A DNA stretch of 64,000 nt from Plazaster borealis (Eukaryota > Echinodermata > Asteroidea > Forcipulatida > Labidiasteridae): positions 2,946,318 through 3,010,317 of the forward strand of contig CM037462.1 in the NCBI GenBank assembly GCA_021014325.1. The letters run 5' to 3'. The translations under genes were made by a program, and so were the position numbers. Positions 46,001 through 55,451 of the stretch are shown in pieces. The notes beneath the pieces are model-generated. The model had not been told where the DNA came from. It did no database searches and saw only the letters and a list, made by a program, of their open reading frames with translations. How positions within the stretch are numbered: the stretch's first letter is position 1; each line of letters starts with the position of its first letter.

Positions 46001-47597
46001 CTTACATGCTTCATGAAATTGGGCAGTGGGCCCAGTTCTTGGCTCTGCTTACCGCCAAATTCTGCGCTTGCGATCGCCATTCTTTACAGGGCAAGCGCCG
46101 AACTTTTGCGCTAGCTGTGTAAGCGAAGAATGCCTAGTAACTTGGAGTAGCATGCACACAAGCAAAAACTCCCTCGCTAACCTGTGAAATACACTTGACG
46201 TATGCGCAGAATTTCCCTGCTTCTGTAAGCACCAATTCTTTGCTTACGTTAAGCAGAGCCATGAATTTGGCCCATGCTGACTTCCTCTTTTTTTAAAAAA
46301 AATTCAAATAGTGCTAAAGAAAATTGAAAACACTACTAATCATATAGCTATAAACCCATAGCTTTAATGGTTTAATGGGCCAATTCCTGTCTTTTTCGCA
46401 TTTGCAAAGACGCATATCCGTTAAAAGCTAACCTTAACTGACCTAATTCTGGACTCGCTTGTCCTATGACTTACCCTTTTGACCTCTACCTATAAACCCA
46501 TCTTGACCTCTGACTGACCCGCTGATGACCTTTATGTCAGCAGAGGAAGCCAGAGGAGCAGGCTGACGAGGAGAGCGCAGGCAAGAAGAGCCGATCGGAG
46601 GACGGGAGTGGGGACGCCTCCACGCCAAACGGCATCAGCAGTGTCAATGGTTCCTCGGAGAAGATAGTCCCCAACGGAGACGCTGAGCATTCATCAGGGA
46701 AACCGGTAAGTAGGGAATGGTGACAAAAGAATTACGGGGTACCAGTCACATTTATGTGAATTGCCTGTTATTTTGCCTGGTTGCAGGTTTTCTTGGGAAG
46801 CAAGGTATTTGTGTGTGTTTTCAATATTAGCGCTTTGATTTTAACCCACTTCAATATGGGCAATTTTCAAAACAGTGCGCCCTCTACAGTTTACTCTGGA
46901 GAGGTCATCTTCCCACAAGGTCAAATTAAAAACGAAATCACTTTCACAACTAAGTAAGTTGCACATGTGCAGTTTGCGATCTTGAAGATGCTTTTATGAA
47001 CGTGATAGATGTTCACTAAGCCTCACAAATAGTCTCATCTTATAATGTAAATACACACAACATTCTTAACATTGTTGGTTTGCTAACCGTGAATGAACTT
47101 AAACAATTGGGGCCGTGTGGTGCGCGAGGACCAAAACTGATTTTGCAGGATTTTTCCTGATTTCCCCGAAATCTCCTTGAGTGTTCAAATATTCTTGAAA
47201 GAAGTAAATCAGTCAACAAAGGGAGAAAGAAATTGACCACATTGTATCAAACCTGTAGTTTTGTATTTCTGGTGATGCACAGAGTCTGTAAACCTCCTGA
47301 ATTGTAACATCTGGGAGGTTCCGAGTCTAGAATAAGGGGGAACTCGAGCCATTCTCAGGAATTTTCACCTACATCAAATCTCATCCCTGAATATGGCCTC
47401 TCCAAGGAAAACTATAGAGGGCTCTCTCTATTGCCATTCACCCGTTTTCTGGACGCACAAACTCTGGCTACAAACCAAATTCGTACGTTATTTAACAAAT
47501 CTTGAATCGTTTCTTTTTCACAAAACAGGAAATCAAGGTCAAACAAGTTGAGAAGACATCAAACGGTACCAGCGAACCCGCCGTCATGGAAACATAG
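31058..47597 (+). CDS. NASP: Nuclear autoantigenic sperm protein homologue, histone H1/H3-H4 chaperone
   Basis: NASP binds and stores soluble H3-H4 and linker histones in the nucleus. Fifteen exons join in frame to about 604 residues: 31058-31098, 32882-32992, 34014-34201, about 35074-35517, 37713-37843, 38478-38545, 39634-39804, 40834-40891, 42421-42493, 43201-43283, 44110-44187, 45260-45331, 45579-45641, 46541-46705, 47529-47597. TPR motifs of the SHNi-TPR type are clear: [20 protein letters not shown] with [71 protein letters not shown] long Lys/Asp/Glu-rich insert (exons 4-5, [16 protein letters not shown]) splits the TPRs, as in vertebrates. The C-terminus has the basic nuclear signal [15 protein letters not shown]. 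The exon 4 acceptor is uncertain (35074, 35077 or 35080 all keep frame). Confidence 0.95.
31972..32313. repeat. Degenerate foldback, TATAGACGATGTGACC type
   Basis: CTATAGACGATGTGACCTGT near 31972 pairs loosely with AAGTTCACATGGTCTATAGG near 32300. It is an eroded or enlarged relative of the 7986 element. Confidence 0.45.
33136..33364 (+). repeat. tRNA-derived SINE type 1, 5'-truncated
   Basis: The tRNA head is missing. The body (ACACGTAAAAGAACCCAGTT, AGCGCTTTGAGACACCCATA) and tail region remain. Confidence 0.7.
33365..33900. repeat. Composite repeat with 45 bp tandem units and a long hairpin
   Basis: Three tandem units (TAGTCTCCCGAATTC...CTACTCCGCGGCAGTAGAA) at about 33428-33555 are followed by an inverted repeat of about 260 bp (33614-33873). 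The left and tandem parts recur at 38820-39035 without the hairpin. Confidence 0.75.
34237..34550 (+). repeat. tRNA-derived SINE, type 2 variant
   Basis: A head GTCGTGGCCGAGCGGTTAAG with a type 2 middle (TTGCTTCTCTCCACCCAGGA), then a different tail (CTGGCATCCTGTCCAGAGGG, TGCCAAGGAAACCGGGTATA). Confidence 0.75.
34606..34885. repeat. Dispersed repeat with inverted ends, copy 2
   Basis: Related to 9864-10090, with CTAGTAAACTGTGCACTTTA at the left and GTAGGTTGCACAGTTTTTTA at the right. The left end is partly duplicated. Confidence 0.6.
34928..35048. repeat. Truncated GGGCCCAATTTCA foldback abutting NASP exon 4
   Basis: The left half of the family runs from GGGCCAAATTTCATAGAGCT to GTGGCTGGTATCCTGCTT and stops about 25 bp before the exon 4 splice acceptor, so the 3' end of NASP intron 3 is largely element-derived. 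Confidence 0.7.
36022..36517. repeat. Long hairpin element with mariner-like TA...CAGGG ends
   Basis: Arms of about 200 bp are nearly perfect inverse copies. They begin TATACAGGGCGAATC and end GATTCGCCCTGTATA, around a unique centre of about 80 bp (roughly 36230-36310). TA at each edge fits a mariner-type target duplication. No transposase is present. Confidence 0.9.
37163..37536 (+). repeat. MITE family A copy, rearranged at right end
   Basis: The left terminus TTAAAGGAAGTGTGTAC and body are present. The right end stops at GCTCATTACTC and is followed by an inverted piece of the same element (CTGACTTGGTAAAGAGCACT). Confidence 0.65.
38113..38375 (+). pseudogene. Decayed LINE ORF2 C-terminal fragment (CR1/L2-like)
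   Basis: The frame reads [20 protein letters not shown] and then, after one frameshift, [16 protein letters not shown], followed by a stop and NQTGFRGI. The W-N-S-L-P block is typical of the last part of CR1/L2-type reverse transcriptase ORFs. It is a relic in NASP intron 5. Confidence 0.6.
38820..39035 (+). repeat. Second copy of the 33365-type composite repeat
   Basis: It shares TAGTCCCGGCCAATTTCCTA, GGACAGTTCTTTTCAGAACT, a single CTCCGCGGCAGTAGAATA unit and AAAGTAGATATACACA with 33365-33620. It lacks the hairpin. Confidence 0.7.
39318..39511. repeat. GGGCCCAATTTCA foldback element
   Basis: Inverted ends GGCAAATTTCATAAAGCTGT and GCTTTATGAAATTGGGCCC, with the family body. The subtype matches 18146-18331 and 45838-46026. 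Confidence 0.8.
39870..40465 (+). repeat. Two copies of repeat L
   Basis: Blocks at about 39870-40005 and 40305-40465 share GAAAGCTTACTGATCATGAA, TACTAGAACCATTTTTC and TCAAGAAAACTGTCTGAAAA, with small differences. A third copy is at 50995-51150. Confidence 0.65.
40478..40670. repeat. Degenerate GGGCCCAATTTCA foldback element
   Basis: The body and right end (GAGCTTAAGCAGCTCTAAGA) are clear; the left end is eroded. Confidence 0.6.
40915..41150 (+). repeat. Dispersed repeat K, copy 2
   Basis: The reverse complement of 17365-17575, starting just after NASP exon 8 (donor at 40892). Confidence 0.65.
41403..41662. repeat. Inverted repeat of about 260 bp
   Basis: Outer arms are AGTGCAAAGGTAGTCTTAGT and GAACCAAGACTAGTGCAAAG. 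Middle arms are CTCCAGTTGTGTAGTCACAA and its inverse. Inner arms are GAGGGCGCTATCATTCCTGT and ACAGGAATTATAGCGCCCTC. Confidence 0.75.
41760..42325. repeat. Foldback element interrupted by a MITE A
   Basis: Outer arms TCGATTTCACAAAACTCTTC...GGACTAGTCCTAGGCAATGC and the inverse GCATTGCCTAGGACCAGTCC...GAAGAGTTTTGTGCAATCGA are separated by a MITE A at about 41909-42258 (TTCTTGCAAGAA core). The MITE therefore arrived second. Confidence 0.8.
42807..42947. repeat. Foldback element, gatttcacgaaac type
   Basis: GCCGATTTCACGAAACTTTA and GCAACTGCGTAAGTCCACTT pair with the inverse AAGTGGACTTACGCAGTTGT and AAATTTCATGAAATTGGC. It is a compact hairpin of about 140 bp. Confidence 0.75.
42949..43105 (+). repeat. 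Short repeat H copy
   Basis: It runs from GGAATCACACGGAGGCCATG to GATGAAATTCCAGGCCTGAA, with the family blocks GCCTTGGTGCCCCTTC and GAAGTGCCCTTTGCAAAAT. Confidence 0.65.
43352..43410. repeat. TTTA-type simple repeat
   Basis: Alternating TATTTATT and ATTTCTTT tetramer units in a NASP intron. Confidence 0.85.
43507..43899 (+). repeat. MITE family B, full copy
   Basis: Terminal repeats TTAAAGGGAAAGTTTACC and the inverse ATGTATACCTTCCCTTAA, with a GAAACTTATC/GTGTTTCTC core. It is the inverse orientation of the 9445 copy. Confidence 0.75.
44280..44640 (-). repeat. tRNA-derived SINE, type 2 variant
   Basis: A reverse-strand copy: the head side contains the B box (GGATTCGAACCCACACT) and TTGCTCAAGGGCACAAGTGT. 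The tail side carries CATGTTGCCACCTACTCCTG. Confidence 0.55.
44630..45185 (+). repeat. Short repeat H interrupted by a foldback element
   Basis: Repeat H begins CCTGGAATTACACGGACGCC, breaks at CTGTTGCCCC for a GGGCCCAATTTCA element (44672-44866), resumes with TGGTCTTTGCCTTG, and its right part (GCCTTGGTGCCCCTTC, GAAGTGCCCTTTGC) lies at 45064-45160 after further unrelated sequence. Confidence 0.65.
45838..46026. repeat. GGGCCCAATTTCA foldback element
   Basis: A full copy with GGGCCCAATTTCATAAAGC and the inverse TTCATGAAATTGGGC, directly followed by the next element. Confidence 0.8.
46024..46278. repeat. Second foldback family (ggctctgctta), copy 1
   Basis: Ends TTGGCTCTGCTTACCGCCAA and the inverse TTAAGCAGAGCCATGAATTT. 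The interior has GCGCTAGCTGTGTAAGCGAA. A copy is at 49750-50008. Confidence 0.75.
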
Positions 47598-48059
47598 ATG
47601 CCAATCTTGTTTCTCTCCGTGAGAAGAGAAAAAAACTCACATTCTCCAACGACCAAAGACCTGAAATGATTTCAAACAACCACTTGTGATACTTCCATTT
47701 GTACATCTTTAAAAATACAACAACAAAAAAACCTCTGAAAACTCCCACAACTTGTAGTGTTGTTTACATTATTTAAGGTTTAACTGCAGTAGTCTACCTG
47801 GTCACTTCTTTTGACTATGTAGTCTGATTTGTATATAAATAATTATTTGTAGGCTTTCTTGTGTTTTCTTTACTTGCAACTTTAAGGTGTTATTTCGTAA
47901 AAAGAAATTCCTTGGATAGTTTGGTGCATCAAGCTCGCTACGTATGACCCACCGATTGCTCAAAATGTCAAATCCATTTTGGCTTAAGTGCTGGTGTGAT
48001 TGCTACACAATAGTTGGTTCCCATATTATCGTGGTATCCCAGTGTAACATGGTTCTTTT

Positions 48060-48240
48060 TTTGTGCGTTACACAACACACGGGACCAACGCTTTTACGTT
48101 CCATCCAAAGGACTCAGCAATAATGGTTAAGTGTCTTGCTTAAGGACACAAGTGTCAAGACCTGGACTCGAACCCAACGCTCTGCTGATCAGAAACACTA
48201 GAGCTTGAGTCCGGTGCGCTTGACCACACGGCCATGAAAT
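48060..48240 (-). repeat. tRNA-derived SINE type 1, head half
   Basis: A reverse-strand copy from TGCGTTACACAACACACGGG to the head at ACCACACGGCCATGAAAT; the tail half is absent. Confidence 0.7.
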
Positions 48241-49749
48241 GCCCTTTCCCATTACGATAATGGAACCCACCTCTGGGTTTACTCTGCACGCTTGCTTATT
48301 TTCGGAGACATCGGAGATGAATTTAATCAAAGCGCTTTTGGAATCTTTTTGAAGTCAAAGTGAAAATAATACTTCACTATAATAATAACGGGACACTTTA
48401 CGAACATCTTTTATGCCGATCGAGAAAAGTATCGCGATAATGGGGGAACCTGTACTGCGTTACTAGCTATATTGCTTGACGATCGTCTGCCATGCAAAAA
48501 TTAGCAGTATTCCAGTCACCTATGGTACATGTGAATCAGTATTTTCGGCTGGGAACACTTTTTCTCGTAAGCATATTGTGCTTAGCTACCTTTTGTGCTT
48601 TGGCAGCTCTATAAAATTTGGCTCAGGTCACAGGAATAAAACTTGATGCAGTAAAATGTCCGAGGGAAACTCGACAAGACAATGCCTTTAAACAGTGAAA
48701 TTCATCTTGTGAGCAGTTTTTTTGCTAAAAATGACGAGTAAACAGAGTTATTTGTGCTATGAGCATTGTTGTCGTTTGTAAATCATTTATCTTTCTGAAA
48801 AAGTATAAAACAAAAGTTTATTAATTCACGTATCCACTTAATAAAATAAAAGAATCTCAAAATATATTTCCTAAATAAATGATTTACAGATCACAAACTG
48901 TTTTATATATAATTGCCAGTTGTATTGGTATTCATTATGCTTGGATTTAGGCTCAGTATATTGTAACTTTTTCTGGGTTATTAATGTCGTATTTTTGTTT
49001 CCCTTTGCGAAAACAACAGGCTTAAAATGGCAAAGGAAAACTTGGCTGTATCCAAGTTGTTGCGAGTATAGACCATCCATTTTAGTTAAATTTTATGTCA
49101 TTATCTACCAGGGTTTTCCCACCATCACTGGAACGCTTTTCAATCGCGTGAGCTTAACACACAGGTTTTAACTCGCTTGTGTTTTGCATAGTTGCGCCAA
49201 CATCATTGGTCAAAGATGCATGTGTGCTTTAAAAACAAATAACGCAGAGCTGCCAACCCTCCCTGATTCTGCAGAAAGTTCACTGAAAATAAACCAATCT
49301 TTCTATGTTTTGATGAGCAAATTTGAAAAATCTCTCTGATTATGGAAACATTTTCCCTATTATGTTGAATGTAATTCTAAACATATCCCTGATTGTTGTA
49401 CAAAATCTCCCTGATTGCAAGATGCAAATGTTGGCAGCTCTAAATAACGCGTCCCAGCATTGTTGGGATTATGCTGGTGTAGGAACATATGCAATGGATC
49501 TGTCTATATAAAGACAACAACAAAGACAGTTGGGGTTACTGGTGACAATCTTTTAAAACTAGGAGTCTTTTCAAGACGAGGATGTCACATGTGTGAGATG
49601 GGCAAAGGAATTCCGTGGTGGGACACACCGTGTTTTACAAGGCTTCAAAAAACACTTGCTTTCCTTTTTCTGTGGTAGCCACCAAAAGATTTTTGAAAAG
49701 TGACATGTTTTTCACGTTGATCTAAAACGATAAACTCCTGTAAAAGACC

Positions 49750-50008
49750 ACAGCCCAATTTCATGGCTCTGCTTTCAAGATTCATGGCTCCGTAAGCATA
49801 AAATTGGCGCTAACGGAAGCAGGGAATTCCGCGCATACGCCAAGCGTATTTTACGGGTTAGCAGGGAATTTTTTGCTTTACTCCACATTACTAGGTATTC
49901 TTCGCTTACACAGCTAGCGCAGAAATGCGGTGCTTGCTCTGTAAGTGAAGAATGGTGATTGCAAGCGCAGTATTCAGCAGTAAGCACAGCCATGAAATTG
50001 GGCCCTGG
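49750..50008. repeat. Second foldback family (ggctctgctta), copy 2
   Basis: Ends GCCCAATTTCATGGCTCTGC and the inverse AGCACAGCCATGAAATTGGG. It shares CTTACACAGCTAGCGC (inverse) with 46024-46278. Confidence 0.75.
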
Positions 50009-50324
50009 TGCCATTAAGGTAACACAGTTGTCTTCTCAACATTCCTATTGCCAAGTCTAATAATGGGTACATCATACAGCCTTTTGATACATGCATTTTG
50101 CATTCCATACACTTTATTTTGTTGGACATAATAACATTGTTTGAAATACATTTAAACAAGATTGAAAAAACCCTGTTATAACACAGAAAAAACAGTTAAA
50201 GTTTAAAATAAAGCTATCGATTGAAAGGATTATTGCCTTATATGTGCTCTTTGTATAACAAAATGTTTGTCTAGAACCGAAGGGGCGAGGGGTCATCACC
50301 AAAGACCATAGAGCTGCAAGATGG

Positions 50325-50654
50325 GCGTGTCGTGGCCGAGCGGTCTAGTTCACCGGACCCAAGCTCTGGTGTTGTCATATAGTCGAAAACCTGGAGCGGT
50401 TATGTCCGCGCAGGAAGAATAATCTGCAATTGGAATACACAATCTGAGAAACGTTACTGCAGTAACGCTTCTCAGATTCAAATTTTTGGGGATAAAAAGT
50501 GATATCTTTTTCCATAACCGCAATACTTCTAAGTGAAAAGTTTCTCAAAATGCATTTCACATTATACTATCCAAAGCTGCTTTACTTCATACCAAGTAAG
50601 TTTTTATTGCCATTAATTTTCAGAGTCATTACCAAACGTTTACAGACCCTTTAA
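50325..50654. repeat. SINE head fused to a truncated MITE B
   Basis: A tRNA-type head GTCGTGGCCGAGCGGTCTAG breaks after CAAGCTCTGGTGTTG and joins directly to an internal point of a MITE B (from about 50382), which continues to its terminus at 50654. Confidence 0.65.
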
Positions 50655-50994
50655 GACCTCGTCCACACTCTTTTATTCCCTTACTAGTGCATTTGCTGAG
50701 ATAAAACAAACTAAAAGATTGGTTGGATAAAAAGATTCGCTTGAAAAATTTCTTCAAATGCATTAGTGAAAAATCTTGTGGACTACTCGAAAGTCGGGTT
50801 CACTAGTCTGGCCAGCGAGTAAAAATAGAGCAGTTAAGGAAAACCTCTGCAAGAGTATAGATAGTTCCAGACAGACGCCATCTTTACAGGCATCTGTGGT
50901 TTTTTAACAGCTTCAAGCGTTCTAAACTTGTTTACGCAGCCAAATGGTTCACTGACCAACTCATGGAGGTGTTAAACAAGATTTGTAAGAATAA

Positions 50995-51150
50995 AAAACA
51001 TAAATGTTTAATTTTAGTATGAAGGCTCACTGATTATGAAGTTCATACTAGAACCATTTTTTTCTGTGAAATATTTCCCTCTGAAATGAAGTCATATTCG
51101 TGAAAACTGTATCTAAAAACCTTTAAAAAACGCAACAGCTGATTTTGGTT
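50995..51150 (+). repeat. Repeat L copy
   Basis: It matches 40305-40465 (CACTGATTATGAAGTTCATA, CCTTTAAAAAACGCAACAGC). Confidence 0.65.
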
Positions 51151-51484
51151 GTTGAAACCAAAATAAAGGATAATGTGTTTACATGCTGAAAATTGTGCAT
51201 GGTTTTTCACTATTTTCTCCCGATTCACACAACGGATTAGCCCAAATTTTCACAGGTTTGTTATATCATGTATATGGTTGATCACACAAAACATGAACAC
51301 TGCGACTATTTTGTCAGCTCTACCAATCCAGCATAATACCTTTAAGGAATTTGATAAAACTCCCACGTGCTGCACGCAGTAATTATGTATAATGCTTTGT
51401 TGTGCATTCCAAAAAATAAATGATTTGCCTGTAAAGATGGCCGACTTTACACTGTGTGATGTCAAGTGGGAACAATCTATGCCA

Positions 51485-54400
51485 CTAAGATTGGTTGAGT
51501 CCGAGTCGGCCCATTTTATCCCTGTGATTTTGGGAGGTCTTTGCAAAGCTGCTCTTGACAATCACCAGAGGTACAGGCTTGGCGCTCAAGAAGAGTTTAT
51601 TCTTGAATTCCCCGAGACAGAAAGCCTCCACAAACTGAGTTACTTGTTTCTCTGACTCGAGTGTCTTGGAGCTGGAGCCCCATTGGCTGAGCTCGGAGGC
51701 GAGCGTTGCCATGGCGAACCCCGTCATGAATGCGTCATATCCGGCTCGGTGGCCACCAGTCTGTTTATTGAGTTTCGAGGGAGAAGTTCTTGATGATGCT
51801 GCGGTGATGTTGTCTCCATTTGTGCTGTCTCTGACGAGAACAGAGTCGGAATGCATCTCCGTGTCTTGTGGAGATACTCTGTGTGAGTCCACTTCGAGGA
51901 TGGCATCCTCTTTGACTTCAACATCCATTCCGTCTATCTTGAAGCCTTCATCTTCCTTGGATCGTTTATCCTTCTTCGCTCCATCCTCGCCTTCCTCCTC
52001 CGTTCCCTCCGGGTGGCTTTCCTCGGCCTTGGCCCTCTGGCGTTTCTGCTTCTTTCTGTTTCGTTTCCTCTGTCGTCTTTCATCTCGGTCATCATCGGCA
52101 TCTTGGATGGCATCTGGGTCATGTGACTTGGAGCACCTAATACTATTCTTGCAGTGACCGTGTGCCTGGGAAATGAGAACAGAGAAAACAAAATGATAAT
52201 TTGAAAGCAACTGTATCCATGGCTGGCAATTCTATGCGCACAACCGACCCTGCCCCTGTGACCCCTGAGAAGGGTTGTTGGTGCAGCATCAATCAAGACA
52301 AGACAAGAGACTTGATGATGATAAACTGTGTTCTGCTGCTGCAGTAGTAGAATCATCCTACGGCAGCAATCAGTCCTTCTTCAGTTGAAGCCACTGCTTC
52401 TTATCGGTTGCGAGCATCCTGAGCTCCCTCAGTTTCTTTCGAGATCTTAAGGTTCCCAGTCCTGACGTTTTGAGGTCGGTCCTGAGAACACCAAGGAGGT
52501 TCATGCAATGGTGGCCTTTACATGCTCGGTACTGACTGGATCCAATGACTGCAAAATCCAATGCTTTCTGAGCTGGTACAGACTCTGGCATGCGCAATAT
52601 GTGACCAAACATTGACCATCTTTGTTTGGCTACTCTGATAGACAGTGGAACAAGAGACTTACAGCGTATGTTTCGCACAGTTCCAGTGTCTCCATCTTCT
52701 GCGTTCCACCGTTAGCGAAAGAAGCTGGTAAACTGCACTGGTGGTAACCGACATGAGGCGAATCGGCGTCGTAGTGACAGAACTCCAGGGAAACATGTTG
52801 CCTGCCGCAACTCGCCAGGCGGGCGTTCTCTCTTTGGCTATTACGGAATAAATGTACAGGTATTTAAAACAACTTTCAATAGAGGTGTCTGGATTGTTTA
52901 GCATAAAAGGACAACCAAATGTGTTTACTGCATTTAAAGACAAAGTTAAGTACTTTAAAGGCATCGTACACGTTTGGTAATTACTCAAAATATATATTAG
53001 CATAAAAACTGACTTGGTAAAGACCAACAGAGAGCTGTTGATAGTACAAAACATTGTGAGAAACGACTCCTCTGAAGTAACGTAGTTTTTGAGAAAGAGG
53101 TAATTTCTCACTAAAATAATAAAAACTTCTTGCAAGAAGTTTTTATTCCTATCTGAAAGCACACAAATTTGTACAACAAGGGTGTTTTTTCTTTCATCAT
53201 TTTCTTGCAACTTCGATGACCAATTGAGCCCAAATTTTCACAGGCTTGTTATTTTATGCATATGTTGGGATACACCAGGTGAGAACACTGGTCTTTGACA
53301 ATTACCAAACGTGAACGATGCCTTCAACAAGTAAAAACACAAAATGATTTTGTTAACTTAAAAATGTACATAGTACAAAATATCTTCACTTCAGTTCAAC
53401 AAGGTCACATCATTGCGTCAGTGTAAAATCTTGCACGAAAATGCTCCGTACTAAAACAAGAAAACACCATGTCACGTGTACCATCTGTGACTGGTATCCT
53501 GTTCAGCAGGAAATTTTTAAGCAATTGGAAAGTTAATATTTCATCCACATCAAATATGGCTTGCCGTGGCTGAGCAGTTTAGTGCATCGGACTCAAGTTC
53601 TGGTTGCTGAGCCATCAGGGTGTGGGTTAGAATCCTGATCATGACGCTTTGTCCTTGAGCAAGACACTTAACTATAATTGCTTCTCATCACCCAGGGGTA
53701 AATGGGTACCTGTGAGGGCAGAGATGGTTCTTGTGATTGATTTAGCTTGGTGCGCTACATACTTGGCAGCACAGGCTGAATACTCCCATGGAGCCGAGAT
53801 GGTTTAATGAATGAAATATATGGCCCAGTGACCAGGGGTAATAAAGTTTGAAGCGCAATGATCATTCTTTGGAATTGCGCTATATAACTTAAGAGTCAAT
53901 ATTATTATTATGAGAAACAGATGGAGTTCATCTTTTGGAGTACCCTGCCCTTCCAACCACTGTCTCACCTTTTCCTGAAGACATACTCCAAGTAAGACGC
54001 CGGCATGCGAGCCACAAACTCAGCCAGATATTTTGTGTCGAAGAGCCCCGCGGGAAAAATCTCGCAGAGGTCAGCGATGAATTGGGCAGACGAAGGAGGC
54101 AGATTGGAGTAGAGGTTCTGGTAGAGGAATACCAGATCGACCAGGCCGTTGTGGAAGACAACAGGCTTGGCACTCTGGATGAGCGAGGCAAAGAGCGATC
54201 TCAGCGTCTGGGTGTCGGACTCTTTTTCATCCTGTGTGGAAAGGGAGACGGGAAACGAGAAAAGGAAGGAACAGACTCAATAATAATGTAATTTGGAATG
54301 TAAAGATTCATTAGTTTTTTAAATTGAATAATGTCATGTTTCAAATTTCACTCTAAAAAGTCAGCTATGAACCAAAACATCCCCGTAAAAAAATGTACAG

Positions 54401-55451
54401 TCTCATTTTTCTCAGAAAGATGTCATCAGATGTTTTGGATGTTGACAAATTTTGCACTGGAAGGGTATCGAATACAATGGCAATTGACACCATTTTAACG
54501 TGAGGTTAGAGACTTGTATTTTTTGCCCCACTCACATGAGGACTCTATCTATTGGAAAATGAGTACATCAAAAAAATGAATTTGACATTTCCTTTCCTCT
54601 TAATAAAGATCTGTGCCACCGTGGTGAAGCACTAATCCCAAACATGATTGTCCCTGGGATAATTTTCATTCATTTACCTTTTCAGATTTATCCACACCCC
54701 TGTAATATGACACCCCAGAGGCGTACTGCTTGTTAAAATCAAACCCATGATCGACGAGAAATTTCAAAGATCCAGGCTCGACGATGTAATCTTCAGAACA
54801 GAGAGTTGTTATGTTGAAAGTCTGTACGAGGAAACCCAATGCAGCGTTTGGTACAGTCTGGTCTCCTGGTGTCTGTGACCTTGCTTTAAAGCAGGAGATG
54901 CCTAGGGACAAGATGGATCGTGACTTCGCTACTTCGGCTAAGGACTGGTAGCGGTCTTCCATTGACCTGGATTTGAAAAAGTAATCACATTAATGACAAA
55001 ATGTATATCAACACAAAGTTAAAATCTTCTTTATCGATTTCAACCTTATCAATCAAAATAAAATTCATTTTCCGAGACTGACTTTATATTTTTTACTTAA
55101 ACATGGAATTTATTTACCTGTATCGGTGGTGTAATGTAAGTTCAGAATCAATGATATTAATGTTTGTCAGATGTTGAAACTTGATCGATTACAATACCTG
55201 AATACCAATAAATATTCATCATGATCATGTTCATGATCTTGACTTGTCTAAGAAGCTTTCTTGATTTAATTAATACTTGAGGTAACCTATACTTACTTCG
55301 TCACCAGATTTCTCCTATTTCCCAAGCCGCTCAGCTCGGCATCAATCGCAACATAACTGCATGACTTGATCGCTAACAAGAGACTCGGCCAAAGCGATTT
55401 GAAGTTTTCCCTGTGGACATCCACAACTGGCACACTTGAAAACAACGCCAT
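51485..55451 (-). CDS. TOE1: Target of EGR1 protein 1 homologue, DEDD 3' exonuclease
   Basis: TOE1 is a nuclear and Cajal-body deadenylase that trims 3' tails of snRNAs and related RNAs. Exons 55451-55297, 54966-54678, 54231-53969, 52837-52663 and 52165-51485 join in frame to 520 residues (human is 510). All DEDD positions are visible: D37/E39 in [13 protein letters not shown]180 in [20 protein letters not shown], and H433/D438 in [12 protein letters not shown] near the C-terminus, the last lying beyond the zinc finger as in human. A C-x8-C-x5-C-x3-H finger (C290, C299, C305, H309) is split between exons 4 and 5. A basic nuclear signal ([15 protein letters not shown]) follows at about 324-338. 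Exon 4 ([23 protein letters not shown]) hides in a different frame from the longest open frame there. It is divergent from MUTYH. Confidence 0.95.
52370..52655 (-). pseudogene. Non-LTR retrotransposon ORF C-terminal relic
   Basis: The frame reads [32 protein letters not shown] and [20 protein letters not shown] before a stop. The RW..FGHILRM block with a following dipositive tail is typical of the end of RTE/CR1-like endonuclease-reverse transcriptases. It lies in TOE1 intron 4, starting a few bases after the exon 4 donor. Confidence 0.6.
52953..53326 (-). repeat. MITE family A, full copy
   Basis: Termini TTTAAAGGCATCGTACACG and the inverse CGTGAACGATGCCTT, with the TTCTTGCAAGAA core, in TOE1 intron 3. 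Confidence 0.85.
53562..53915 (+). repeat. tRNA-derived SINE, type 2 tail
   Basis: The head GCCGTGGCTGAGCAGTTTAG and eroded B box (GGTTAGAATCC) are followed by the type 2 body (TTGCTTCTCATCACCCAGGG) and a TATTATTATTA tail. Confidence 0.75.

Larger units (their letters stand above)
47598..51484. other. Spacer between convergent NASP and TOE1
   Basis: No coding exon was recognised. The left part should hold the NASP 3' UTR (AT-rich, 47.6-48.0 kb) and the right edge the TOE1 3' UTR. The rest is largely repeats listed separately plus unassigned AT-rich sequence. Confidence 0.5.

Noticed and set aside
51666..52157. 163-residue plus-strand Ser-rich open frame
   Set aside because: It is the antisense of TOE1 exon 5, whose frame holds the CCCH finger, nuclear signal and HRAGYDAF motif.
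52659..53210. 183-residue minus-strand open frame as a gene
   Set aside because: It runs through a MITE A copy and then reads TOE1 exon 4 in the wrong frame. The correct frame gives [10 protein letters not shown] and the first zinc-finger Cys.
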